Shown here in pieces: positions 7,093 to 14,516 of a stretch of 16,610 nucleotides of DNA (its first letter is position 1; each line of letters opens with the position of its first letter). Location of the stretch: assembly GCA_964445745.1 (NCBI GenBank), contig CAYULU010000035.1:1-16610 (forward strand), read 5' to 3'. A program made the position numbers and the translations under genes. The notes under the pieces were generated by a model. That model was not told where the DNA came from, searched no databases, and saw nothing but the letters and a program-made list of their open reading frames with translations. The stretch is from UBA1443 sp964445745. Lineage in GTDB: Bacteria > Omnitrophota > Omnitrophia > Omnitrophales > Aquincolibacteriaceae.

Positions 7093-8193
7093 TTAATTAA
7101 GCTGCATCGGCATAATAACATAAAGATATCCATTTCGTCCCTTTACTAATCCGGGTTTATCCGGCTCCGTTAAAGCGAGGGTGATGTTTTCATCTGTTAA
7201 ATTTTTTAAAACATCAATAAAATAATTCGGATTAAATCCAATCGTTACTTCCTGTCCGTTTACCTCAGCAGAAACCTCTTCTTTTGCTTCCCCCATATTA
7301 GGAGATTTTGCCGATATTAAAACTTTTCCTTTTATAAAATCAAATTTCACTGCAGGCGCCTCAACTGAGGTTAAAAGTGCTACTCTCCGCACCGCCTGTA
7401 AAAATTCTTCACAGTGAACGACCGCGGTTGTTTTTTCTTCTTTAGGAATGACTTGTTCATAATTGGGAAAATTTCCCTCGATTAAACTGGAGGTGAGATA
7501 AGTATCTTGAAATGTAAAAATTACTTTATTTTGGGAGTGTGATATTTTAACTTTCCCCTCCCACTCAAGTAATTTCAGTAATTCATGAATGGTTTTTGAA
7601 GGAATAATCATATCTATTTTTTTATTTATTTTCTCTTTAAGTTCTTTCTTATAAAAAGCAAGTCGCCTTCCATCTGTGGCAATAAAACGAATTTGATTCT
7701 CTTGAAGAGACACTAAAACACCATTTAAAACATATCGTGTTTCATCATGGGAAATTGCAAAAGAGGTGCGGATGAGACTTTCTTTAAGAATATTTTGTTC
7801 TAACTCAACCTCTTGTTCAGGAGAGGGGTCGGGAAGTTTGGGAAAATCCTCCTTATCAAGCCCCATTATTTTAAAAAAAGATTTTCCACTCTTAATATTC
7901 ACAGTATTATTTTTTGTGACTACAAGATTAATCTCCCCCTCAGGAAGTTCTTTTACAATATCATGAAACTTCCTTGCAGGCACCGTAACACTTCCTTGCT
8001 GTCCGATTTCTACAGGAAGTAAAGTTGAAACCCCCACCTCCATATCTGTTGCCACAATCTTCAACACTCCCTCTTTTTGAGTTTCTAGTAAAATATTATT
8101 AAGAATAGGAAGAGTACTTGGTTTTCCTCCAGCAATACTTACACCCAAGGCGATTTTTTTTAATAGTTCATTTTTTTGCATTCTAATATCCAT
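7093..8193 (-). CDS. dnaN: DNA polymerase III beta subunit (sliding clamp)
   Basis: This is the ring-shaped processivity clamp that tethers DNA polymerase III and other clamp-binding proteins to DNA. The 366-residue length is standard for three repeated clamp folds. Visible landmarks are the N-terminal PTLPIL-type segment (STLPILNNIL), DGRRLA (174-179) of the middle domain, and the C-terminal YVIMPMQL, which forms part of the peptide-binding pocket edge (usually YLIMPMRL). The ATG at 8193 is preceded by AAGGAG with an 8-nt gap, which is why I prefer it to the in-frame ATG four codons later. The gene is AT-richer than gyrB/gyrA. It is 137 nt from dnaA, and that gap carries two DnaA-box-like sites. 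Confidence 0.97.
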   Translation of the reverse strand: MDIRMQKNELLKKIALGVSIAGGKPSTLPILNNILLETQKEGVLKIVATDMEVGVSTLLPVEIGQQGSVTVPARKFHDIVKELPEGEINLVVTKNNTVNIKSGKSFFKIMGLDKEDFPKLPDPSPEQEVELEQNILKESLIRTSFAISHDETRYVLNGVLVSLQENQIRFIATDGRRLAFYKKELKEKINKKIDMIIPSKTIHELLKLLEWEGKVKISHSQNKVIFTFQDTYLTSSLIEGNFPNYEQVIPKEEKTTAVVHCEEFLQAVRRVALLTSVEAPAVKFDFIKGKVLISAKSPNMGEAKEEVSAEVNGQEVTIGFNPNYFIDVLKNLTDENITLALTEPDKPGLVKGRNGYLYVIMPMQLN

Positions 8194-8269
8194 ATCTTCT
8201 TCTCCTTCTTCTTTTACTGTTATTCTTTTTAAATAAAAATAGCCGTTATAGAACTAGTACCTGTTAATT

Positions 8270-8278
8270 TGTGGATAT
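8270..8278 (-). promoter_or_regulatory. DnaA-box-like site, dnaA-dnaN gap, copy 1
   Basis: The + strand reads TGTGGATAT, so the minus strand is ATATCCACA, one mismatch (first base) from the TTATCCACA consensus. An identical copy in the same orientation lies at 8323-8331. Confidence 0.55.
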
Positions 8279-8322
8279 CTCTCTAACTCTTTATAATATA
8301 ATAAGATATAAATAAAAAAACC
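8279..8322. other. AT-rich tract between DnaA boxes, candidate DNA unwinding element
   Basis: Only 8 of 44 bases are G or C, and the inner stretch 8290-8320 has a single G. The tract is bounded on both sides by identical DnaA-box-like sequences. In origins such as that of Bacillus subtilis the unwinding element lies in the dnaA-dnaN gap, so this is the best unwinding candidate in the window. The melting role is inferred. Confidence 0.5.
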
Positions 8323-8331
8323 TGTGGATAT
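8323..8331 (-). promoter_or_regulatory. DnaA-box-like site, dnaA-dnaN gap, copy 2
   Basis: A second TGTGGATAT on the + strand (ATATCCACA on the minus strand). It touches the last base of the dnaA stop codon. It is a direct repeat of the copy at 8270, with starts 53 nt apart. Confidence 0.55.
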
Positions 8332-9695
8332 TACCCTTCTTTTTTCAACAAGCTTTGTATTTTATCTAATATTCCCCTCAACCCAATATCTTTTTCTTTT
8401 TCTTTCGTGATTTTATTACAAGCGTGTAGTACTGTGGTGTGATCTTTACCTCCAAAATATTCACCAATTTCAGGTAAAGAATAATTAGTGAGTTCTCTCA
8501 CTAAAAACATAGCAATTTGTCTCGGGCGTACGATAGAAAGCGTTCTTTTTTTAGCTCGAAGATCTGATATTTTAATCTGGAAGTAATCCGCGACAGTTTT
8601 TTGAATTTCCTCTATAGAAAACTTTTGTGCCTCCTCCTTAAAAGAATCTTTAAGAATATCTTGAGCGAGCACAACATCAAGTTTGGCGCCCGTGAGGGAA
8701 CAGTAAGCCACCACCCGAATTAAAGCCCCCTCTAATTCACGAATATTTGATTTAATTTTTCCCGCGATAAAATAAGAAACCTCATCAGGAACCTCAACAG
8801 TTTCCTTCTCTATTTTTTTCTTTAAAATAGCAACGCGTGTTTCAAAATCAGGGGGTTGAATATCAGTTACTAATCCCCAACCAAAACGAGAGACTAATCT
8901 TTCCTCTAATCCTGGAATTTCTTTGGGGGGGCGGTCGCTGGTGACAACGATTTGTTTGTGTGCGTCATAAAGAGAATTAAAGGTGTTAAAAAATTCTTCC
9001 TGGGTTGAGTCCCTTCCGGCAATAAAATGGATATCATCAATTAATAGAAGATCGAGGGTTCTATATTTAGCTCTAAACTGTTGTGTGGAACGGGTTTGTA
9101 TCGCTGTGATTAACTGGTTGGTGAATTGTTCACTAGAGATATAAAGAATTTTAAAGGCTGGAAAGCGGCGGCTAATTTCATAAGCAATAGCCTGTAAAAG
9201 GTGCGTTTTCCCGAGGCCTGTCGGGCCATAAATAAACAGAGGATTGTATTGTTTCGCAGGAGCGTCCGTGACCGCGAGAGAAGCGGCGTGAGCAAAGCGA
9301 TTCCCCGGGCCAATCACAAAATTATCAAAAGTATAATGAGAGTTTAGAGAAGGTAAGGTGTTGGGTTTATCTTTGGAGGGAAGATTCACTAAAGATCCAG
9401 AGTTTTGGGGAGACACCACCTTATAGGAAAGAGTGGCTTGCCTACCCAGAACCTCTGCGGCCGCAGAAAGAATTAAGTTTTGGTAATGATCTTCAAGCCA
9501 TTTTCCGTAATAACTATCAGGGACAGTAAGAGTTAGAGCGTCACCTTCTACATGAAGAAGGGAAACATTATCAAACCATGTTTTATAAGATCGCTCACTC
9601 AGCTCTCTGGAAAGAATCGCTGAAATTCGAGACCAAAGAGCCTGTAATTCTGAACCTTGAAAAGCGTTGGAGATAGAATTCTTCGGGAGATCCAT
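8331..9695 (-). CDS. dnaA: chromosomal replication initiator protein DnaA
   Basis: This AAA+ initiator binds DnaA boxes, oligomerises on ATP and opens the origin. From the ATG at 9695 it is 454 aa. Domain I covers about 15-95 (LWSRISAIL, RSYKTWF), a short linker domain II about 96-118, and the AAA+ domain III about 119-345 with Walker A GPTGLGKTH (157-165), Walker B LLLIDDIHF (216-224) and the arginine-finger region ERLVSRFGWG (265-274). Domain IV is the helix-turn-helix DNA-binding domain with signature GGKDHTTVLHACNKI (415-429; the first Arg of the usual GGRDH is Lys). An alternative GTG start at 9713 would add six residues and lies inside a DnaA box. Neither start has a clear ribosome binding site, so the exact N terminus is uncertain. 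It is the first gene of the leftward arm. Confidence 0.96.
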   Translation of the reverse strand: MDLPKNSISNAFQGSELQALWSRISAILSRELSERSYKTWFDNVSLLHVEGDALTLTVPDSYYGKWLEDHYQNLILSAAAEVLGRQATLSYKVVSPQNSGSLVNLPSKDKPNTLPSLNSHYTFDNFVIGPGNRFAHAASLAVTDAPAKQYNPLFIYGPTGLGKTHLLQAIAYEISRRFPAFKILYISSEQFTNQLITAIQTRSTQQFRAKYRTLDLLLIDDIHFIAGRDSTQEEFFNTFNSLYDAHKQIVVTSDRPPKEIPGLEERLVSRFGWGLVTDIQPPDFETRVAILKKKIEKETVEVPDEVSYFIAGKIKSNIRELEGALIRVVAYCSLTGAKLDVVLAQDILKDSFKEEAQKFSIEEIQKTVADYFQIKISDLRAKKRTLSIVRPRQIAMFLVRELTNYSLPEIGEYFGGKDHTTVLHACNKITKEKEKDIGLRGILDKIQSLLKKEG

Positions 9696-9705
9696 ATTAG
9701 AAAAG

Positions 9706-9714
9706 TTATCCACA
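9706..9714 (+). promoter_or_regulatory. perfect DnaA box at the start of dnaA
   Basis: TTATCCACA on the + strand matches the classical consensus exactly. It lies between the candidate dnaA promoter and the ATG at 9695 and includes the alternative GTG start at 9711-9713. Binding of DnaA here would be expected to repress dnaA transcription or translation as well as contribute to the origin. Confidence 0.8.
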
Positions 9715-9732
9715 GGTTATAAAGATAAAAAC

Positions 9733-9738
9733 ATTATA
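9733..9738 (-). promoter_or_regulatory. candidate -10 element of the dnaA promoter
   Basis: The minus strand carries a perfect TATAAT. The only consensus-like -35 upstream, TTTACA, is 21 nt away, which is too far for a standard sigma70 promoter, so a weak or different -35 would be needed. Transcription would begin near 9726 and give a leader of about 30 nt to the ATG at 9695, with the DnaA box inside it. Confidence 0.4.
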
Positions 9739-9994
9739 AAAATCATTATTTCTAAGTGGTGTAAAAAGAGTTATTAAAAGATATTCAACAAATATTAACA
9801 AGTTATAAACAGCGGGAAAAATAAAAAAAATAAACTCCCGGAAAAATGAAGCTTTTATTATTCCGAGAGAATGGTTGCATTTTACTCTGGCCGAAAAAAA
9901 AGTCCAGAACAAAGAAAAGAAAAAAAATCGCTCCTTCCGCAGAAAAAAAGCAAGAAAAAGACAATAAAAAGCTGGATATTAATGCGAAATTCAA

Positions 9995-10000
9995 TATAAT
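9995..10000 (+). promoter_or_regulatory. candidate -10 element for the rpmH operon
   Basis: A perfect TATAAT stands 8 nt before the rpmH ATG. No good -35 is visible at 16-18 nt upstream. If it is used, the transcript would start about 1-2 nt before the ATG, and there is no ribosome binding site in front of rpmH, so the message would be essentially leaderless. Confidence 0.4.
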
Positions 10001-10008
10001 CCGCTTTC

Positions 10009-10146
10009 ATGAAACGGACCTATCAGCCTTCCAAAAGAAAGCGTCGCACCAAACACGGATTTCTCGCCCGCAAGCGGACGAAGAACGGCCGCAAGGTGTT
10101 AGCGCGCCGTCGTAAAAAAGGCAGAAAACGCCTGACCCAAGTCTGA
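10009..10146 (+). CDS. rpmH: 50S ribosomal protein L34
   Basis: This 45-residue, highly basic protein begins MKRTYQPSKRKRRTKHGF and continues with RTKNGRKVLARRRKKGRKRL, the diagnostic sequence of L34, a small protein of the large ribosomal subunit. It is the first gene of the rightward arm, as in most bacterial origins. Its stop is 1 nt before the rnpA start. No Shine-Dalgarno motif precedes the ATG, and a TATAAT lies 8 nt upstream. Confidence 0.97.
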   Translation: MKRTYQPSKRKRRTKHGFLARKRTKNGRKVLARRRKKGRKRLTQV

Positions 10147-10147
10147 T

Positions 10148-10522
10148 TTGAAACACCCCAAGCGCTTTACGGCGGAGCAAAGAATCCGCGGGCAGAACGC
10201 TTTTAAAAACCTTGTGGAAAAAGGTAAATTTTCAAGGGGGCGTTTTTTTTATCTTTGGGCGGGAGAGGCAAATCTGCTTGTGAGGAAAACGCGCGGAAGA
10301 CCCATGCTTGGTGTTGTTGTGAACAAAAAAACACAAGCTGTGGCGGCCAAGAGAAATCTGATAAAGCGGCGGGTGCGGGAAGTTTTTAGATCTCTCCAAA
10401 ACTCAATTCAACCCGAGGCCGTCATTTTGATTAAGGCCAAAGAAACCCCGACGGTGCCTGGGCTGATGGAAATCAAGGAAGACCTGGCGGCTCTTTTTAA
10501 AAAGGTTGGCGTTTCTCTATGA
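10148..10522 (+). CDS. rnpA: ribonuclease P protein component
   Basis: This is the basic protein cofactor of RNase P. It binds the catalytic RNA and the 5' leader of pre-tRNAs. The 124-residue length is normal. The central cleft strand is RPMLGVVVNKK (51-61), and the RNR signature helix KRNLIKRRVREVFR (68-81) is intact. I use the TTG start at 10148, which gives MKHPKRFTAEQRI, the usual beginning of the family; no ATG is available near it. Translation is probably coupled to rpmH (1-nt gap), and the stop overlaps the yidD ATG (ATGA). Confidence 0.95.
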   Translation: MKHPKRFTAEQRIRGQNAFKNLVEKGKFSRGRFFYLWAGEANLLVRKTRGRPMLGVVVNKKTQAVAAKRNLIKRRVREVFRSLQNSIQPEAVILIKAKETPTVPGLMEIKEDLAALFKKVGVSL

Positions 10523-10731
10523 AAATAATTGTCATTTTTATTTTTCAATGCTATCGCGCTGTGATCACACCTCTCCTCGGCCCTGCCTGTCGGTTCACGC
10601 CAACCTGCTCACATTACGCAGAGGAAGCCATCCTAAAAAAAGGACTCCTCCGAGGGCTTGTTGCCTCGGGCGTTCGAATTTTAAAATGTCACCCGCTTCA
10701 TCCCGGCGGGCATGACCCAGTTAAGGACTAA
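10519..10731 (+). CDS. yidD: membrane protein insertion efficiency factor YidD
   Basis: A 70-residue protein of the YidD family, associated with the inner membrane and thought to assist YidC-dependent insertion. The family pattern is complete: CRFTPTCSHYAEEAI (24-38), a Gly-rich LLRGL turn, and CHPLHPGGHDPV (57-68). An amphipathic/hydrophobic N-terminal segment (1-22) precedes it. The ATG overlaps the rnpA stop by 4 nt and the gene ends 3 nt before yidC, so rnpA, yidD and yidC form a tight translational unit. Confidence 0.95.
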   Translation: MKIIVIFIFQCYRAVITPLLGPACRFTPTCSHYAEEAILKKGLLRGLVASGVRILKCHPLHPGGHDPVKD

Positions 10732-10734
10732 GCA

Positions 10735-12369
10735 ATGGACAAAAACTATCTAAAGGCAATTGTTTTTTCATTAGTAATTCTTCTTTTTTATCCGGTGTTG
10801 GTGAAATGGTTTTATCCGAATCAAGCACAGACGGCACGAATAGAAGCCCCGGCGCCAGTTACGGTTCCGGCGCTTCAGGAGGAAGCTCCTCTGAGCGTTG
10901 GTGCAAATAGCTACCTGAAAAAAGCGGCTGAGTCCGCGATTGTGCTTTTTGAAAATCAACATTATCAGATGGAATTTTCTACAATCGGCGGAACTGTCAC
11001 GAGATTGTTTTATAAAGGCGAACAGGGGCGTGAAGCGTTAACGCAGACAGAGTTTTTTAACGCCCCAGAAGGTGAAGCGGGAATCTTTGGTGTGAATGTG
11101 GCCGGAGAAATAGCCGACTTGACCCATACGCCCTTTAAATTACATCGACGGGGAGGAGCGGGACGCGAGGTTTTCGAGTTTACGTATGAATTACCGGGGC
11201 AATATGAAGTGACGAAAACGTTTACTCCGAATCCTGATAAACCCGCCCTGGATCTTTCAGTTCGAATAAGAAATCTTGCAGGAGAAGAGAGACGATTTCC
11301 CCTCAAAATAATGTACGGGATGAATCACGAAAAAGATTTTCAGAAAAATTACGGATTTTTTGATGCGGTGGCCTACAACGGAAAAATTAAAACAGCCGAT
11401 GTCGGAAAATTAAAGAAAAAAGGATTCGTGGCGCCGGACAATATGCTCTGGGCCGGGATGATCAAAAAGTATTTTGCGCTTTTAATCAAGCCGGAATGGA
11501 AGATCGAGTTGGGGAAAGCGAGAGCAGACGAAAAGGTGATGAGAGGAGAAATAGGCATGGAATCGCTCGTGATTCCTGCCGGGGGGGAAGACGCGAGACA
11601 TTTTCTTATTTATGCAGGGCCACAACGATATGAAACGCTGAAGGGGTTTGGTTGTGATTTTGAAAAGGTTTTTTCCCGTGGCTTTTTCGGTAATTTCAAA
11701 ACCATTCTTCTGGCCATCCTGAAATTTTTCTACGGGTTTACGCACAACTTCGGATGGGCGCTGGTTCTTTTAACCCTTTTGATCAAGCTTGTGTTTGCGC
11801 CGCTGACTCATATTAGCTATGCCAACATGAAAAAGATGCAAATTATTCAGCCGAAAATGAAGGCCCTTCAGGAGCACTATAAGAACGACCCTCAAAAACA
11901 ACAGCGCGAACTTATGGAGTTGTACCGGCGAAACAAGGTGAACCCGGTTATGGGTTGTCTTCCGATGCTGATTCAGATTCCGATTTTTATCGCCATGTTT
12001 CGCCTTCTTCCGGAAGCGATCGAACTGCACGGCGCCCCGTTTGTCGGGTGGATTACGGATCTTTCTGCGCCCGACCGACTGATGACATTCCAGGCATCGC
12101 TACCTTTTCTTGGATGGAACTCTCTGAATGTCCTTCCGATTCTAATGGCCTTATCACAACTTTGGTATCAGAAGATTATGCCCCAGCAGCCGGGAGCCTC
12201 TCCGGAACAGGCCGCGATCATGAACTTCATGCCCCTCTTTTTTGGTTTTATTTGTTACAACATGCCATCCGGGCTCACACTTTACTGGACCTTGCAAAAT
12301 TTATTTTCGATCATTCAGCAAGTTTTTATCAACCGGGTTGCGATAGTCCTGCATCACGAGGATCGATAA
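10735..12369 (+). CDS. yidC: membrane protein insertase YidC (Oxa1 family)
   Basis: This inner-membrane insertase acts alone or with SecYEG to fold and insert membrane proteins. Of its 544 residues, 5-26 form the first membrane segment. About 60-315 is the large periplasmic beta-super-sandwich domain typical of Gram-negative YidC. The Oxa1 core follows, with membrane segments near 325-355, 403-425, 455-478 and 495-530. The cytosolic hairpin between segments 2 and 3 carries MKKMQIIQPKMKALQEHYKN. The positive residue in the hydrophilic groove (E. coli Arg366) is Lys351 here, in LLIKLVFAPLT. A good ribosome binding site (AAGGA, 10723-10727) lies within the end of yidD. The C terminus is short, without a long basic tail. 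Confidence 0.97.
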   Translation: MDKNYLKAIVFSLVILLFYPVLVKWFYPNQAQTARIEAPAPVTVPALQEEAPLSVGANSYLKKAAESAIVLFENQHYQMEFSTIGGTVTRLFYKGEQGREALTQTEFFNAPEGEAGIFGVNVAGEIADLTHTPFKLHRRGGAGREVFEFTYELPGQYEVTKTFTPNPDKPALDLSVRIRNLAGEERRFPLKIMYGMNHEKDFQKNYGFFDAVAYNGKIKTADVGKLKKKGFVAPDNMLWAGMIKKYFALLIKPEWKIELGKARADEKVMRGEIGMESLVIPAGGEDARHFLIYAGPQRYETLKGFGCDFEKVFSRGFFGNFKTILLAILKFFYGFTHNFGWALVLLTLLIKLVFAPLTHISYANMKKMQIIQPKMKALQEHYKNDPQKQQRELMELYRRNKVNPVMGCLPMLIQIPIFIAMFRLLPEAIELHGAPFVGWITDLSAPDRLMTFQASLPFLGWNSLNVLPILMALSQLWYQKIMPQQPGASPEQAAIMNFMPLFFGFICYNMPSGLTLYWTLQNLFSIIQQVFINRVAIVLHHEDR

Positions 12370-12432
12370 ACTTAGCCCTTCGTTTGGAGTTTGGAAGCAC
12401 AAGATCTTGATGACAGAGCTCCCCTCTCCGGA

Positions 12433-14274
12433 ATGATGACTTTTAACTCAACTATGACTTCCTCCCGAGAATTTGCCGCCATTGTGGTTGGCGCCGGCCA
12501 TGCCGGCGTCGAAGCTTCCCTTGCGATTGCCCGGTGTGGCTTTCCCGTCCTTGTGATTACTCTCGATAAAAATGCGATCGCGCGGCTGTCCTGCAATCCC
12601 GCAATAGGCGGTTTGGCGAAAGGGCACATGGTGCGTGAAATAGACGCCCTTGGGGGGGAGATTGGTTGTGCCACCGATGTCACAGGGATTCAATTTCGAA
12701 TGCTCAATAAATCGAAAGGTCCGGCAGTTTGGGCACCGCGTGCACAAGCCGACAAAAAAAAGTATGAGCTTTACATGTCTCGTGTGCTGACGGCTGAAAA
12801 AAATCTGATTTTGAAACAAGGAGAAGTAACCGAGATTCTCGTTCGGGACGGAACCTGTTATGGTGTCCGCACCAAGGAAGGAGAAACTTTTTCAGGCAAA
12901 CACGTTATTCTTACCACGGGAACTTTCCTTCAGGGATTAATTCATATCGGAGAAGAACATTATCCAGGAGGAAGACGCGATGAACCTCCAGCCGTTGGAT
13001 TGTCGGATTCACTCCGGGGACATGGCCTGGAACTAGTCCGGTTTAAGACCGGCACTCCGCCGCGTCTTCACCGGGCAAGCATCCGATGGGATCTGACCGA
13101 GGAACAAAAGGGAGATGAACCCCCGCCATTTTTTTCGTACCGAACAACAGATCTTAAAGTCGAGCAGATGTCCTGCTGGTTGACTCATACTAACAGCGAG
13201 GTTCATGAAATACTCCGGAAAAATTTGACCCGCTCTCCCCTCTATGCCGGAAGAATTGTTGGCATCGGGCCGCGCTACTGCCCGTCCATTGAGGACAAGA
13301 TCGTTAAATTTGCGGATAAAGACCGGCACCAGATCTACCTTGAGCCTGAAGGACGAGATACGGATGAAGTTTACATGAATGGGTTTCCAACCTCCCTCCC
13401 TAAAGACGTTCAAGATGCGGCTCTCCATAAGGTACGGGGACTTGAAAACGCTGAAATTCTTAAATTTGGGTATGCGATTGAGTATGATGCCGCTCCTCCG
13501 ACTCAGCAAAAACATAGTCTCGAAAACAAAAAAATAAAGAATCTGTTTCTGGCCGGGCAAATTAATTGCACGTCCGGCTACGAGGAAGCGGCTGGGCAAG
13601 GGTTGATTGCGGGAATCAACGTCATCAAAAAACTTCGCGGAGAAAAAGACTTCATCCTTGCAAGGACGCAAGCGTACATTGGCGTGATGATTGATGATTT
13701 AGTGACCTGTGGAACAAATGAACCTTACCGGATGTTTACATCCCGAGCCGAATTTCGTCTTCTGTTGCGACAGGATAATGCAGATATGCGCCTTACGCGC
13801 TTGGGACATGAGATAGGGCTTGTAAAAAATGAGGAATATCAAAAATTTTTAGAACGTTGTGAACGAATCAAAGAGGATGTAAAAAAACTTCACTCAAAAA
13901 GGGTTGGACACGACACCCTCTACCAATTAATAAAAAAACCAGAAATAAACTATAAGTTATTGATAGAAAACGGTTTACACTGGTCTAAGCTGGGAGAAAA
14001 TGAGAAGCATTTTGTTGAAACTGAAATTAAGTATGAAGGATATATTTCCCGACAAATAAACGATGTAAAAAAATTCACAAAACTTGAAAAAAGAAAAATT
14101 CCGGAATCGATCCATTACGACGATCTTTCCAGCATCAGCCGAGAAGCGCGCGAAAAGCTTAAAAAAATAAAACCGGAATCTCTCGGACAGGCTGCGAGAA
14201 TTCCAGGAATTTCAAACTGTGACATTTCCCTATTAGCGATTTACATTGAAAAATCTGCCAGACAAAATCATTAA
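12433..14274 (+). CDS. mnmG: tRNA uridine-5-carboxymethylaminomethyl modification enzyme MnmG (GidA)
   Basis: With MnmE, this FAD enzyme makes cmnm5U/nm5U at wobble position 34 of several tRNAs. From the ATG at 12433 it is 613 aa. The Rossmann motif GAGHAG (20-25), SCNPAIGGLAKGH with Cys54, QMSCWLTHTN with Cys248, GPRYCPSIEDK, and LAGQINCTSGYEEAAGQG are all present; the last has Cys379 where Gly is usual. A C-terminal helical MnmE/tRNA-binding region ends the protein, with KYEGYISRQ. The start is uncertain: ATG codons at 12433, 12436 and 12454 are in frame and none has a strong ribosome binding site; 12454 best matches the usual distance to the FAD motif. A TTG at 12391 is unlikely, because GGAG sits only 1 nt before it. 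About 13830-14100 is visibly AT-richer than the rest. mnmE and rsmG are not adjacent. Confidence 0.95.
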   Translation: MMTFNSTMTSSREFAAIVVGAGHAGVEASLAIARCGFPVLVITLDKNAIARLSCNPAIGGLAKGHMVREIDALGGEIGCATDVTGIQFRMLNKSKGPAVWAPRAQADKKKYELYMSRVLTAEKNLILKQGEVTEILVRDGTCYGVRTKEGETFSGKHVILTTGTFLQGLIHIGEEHYPGGRRDEPPAVGLSDSLRGHGLELVRFKTGTPPRLHRASIRWDLTEEQKGDEPPPFFSYRTTDLKVEQMSCWLTHTNSEVHEILRKNLTRSPLYAGRIVGIGPRYCPSIEDKIVKFADKDRHQIYLEPEGRDTDEVYMNGFPTSLPKDVQDAALHKVRGLENAEILKFGYAIEYDAAPPTQQKHSLENKKIKNLFLAGQINCTSGYEEAAGQGLIAGINVIKKLRGEKDFILARTQAYIGVMIDDLVTCGTNEPYRMFTSRAEFRLLLRQDNADMRLTRLGHEIGLVKNEEYQKFLERCERIKEDVKKLHSKRVGHDTLYQLIKKPEINYKLLIENGLHWSKLGENEKHFVETEIKYEGYISRQINDVKKFTKLEKRKIPESIHYDDLSSISREAREKLKKIKPESLGQAARIPGISNCDISLLAIYIEKSARQNH

Positions 14275-14294
14275 AATCACCCGAAAGCCATTTC

Positions 14295-14349
14295 AAAAAA
14301 AACACACTTCGACAATTTTATAAAAACATTTTCTGACGTGTGGTTTTTT
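14295..14349 (+). terminator. candidate intrinsic terminator after mnmG
   Basis: CACAC (14303-14307), preceded by an A-run, can pair with GTGTG (14338-14342), which is followed by G and T6 (14344-14349). The A-run opposite the T-run would lengthen the stem. The loop is long (30 nt), which lowers confidence, but it lies 20-75 nt after the mnmG stop, where a terminator of the rpmH-mnmG run would be expected. Confidence 0.42.
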
Positions 14350-14516
14350 GAGTAAAGATATTTCACCTCAGACATCCTACCAACAATCTATTTCGAAACA
14401 ATATTTATGACAACCGATGAAGATTGGGCTCATAGAGGTTGACCTAATAGACAAAAGCTATAACCATGCTTTTTCTTAAAATACTGTAGTATTTAACAAT
14501 ACAGTTTGTTCCCCAG

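Larger units (their letters stand above)
9715..10008. other. oriC: dnaA-rpmH divergent intergenic region, upstream part of the origin
   Basis: This 294-nt stretch separates the leftward and rightward arms. The left half (9715-9840) is extremely AT-rich. The right half (about 9891-9970) is an A-rich, purine-biased tract on the + strand. GCGGGA and TCCCG (about 9811-9840) can form a weak stem over an A/T loop. Apart from the box at 9706 I see no further good DnaA box here. Its position, its composition and the gene orientation switch support it as part of oriC, together with the dnaA-dnaN gap. Exact limits cannot be set from sequence. Confidence 0.6.

Noticed and set aside
9803..9994. Minus-strand Phe-rich frame in the dnaA-rpmH gap
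   Set aside because: It is an artefact of the A-rich tract read on the other strand; low complexity and no start context.
10003..10014. Palindrome TTTCATGAAA around the rpmH start as a parS-like site
   Set aside because: It lacks the central CACGTG of parS and is simply the rpmH start context.
9846..10115. Plus-strand open frame starting before rpmH
   Set aside because: It is composed of the A-rich tract read as Lys/Glu/Arg and then overlaps rpmH out of frame; rpmH is unambiguous.
10213..10221. DnaA-box-like TGTGGAAAA inside rnpA
   Set aside because: It fits a relaxed consensus, but it is isolated within a coding sequence and encodes conserved-context residues; chance is more likely.
13033..13671. 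Minus-strand open frame (212 codons) opposite mnmG
   Set aside because: It is fully antisense to conserved MnmG motifs and has no family resemblance.
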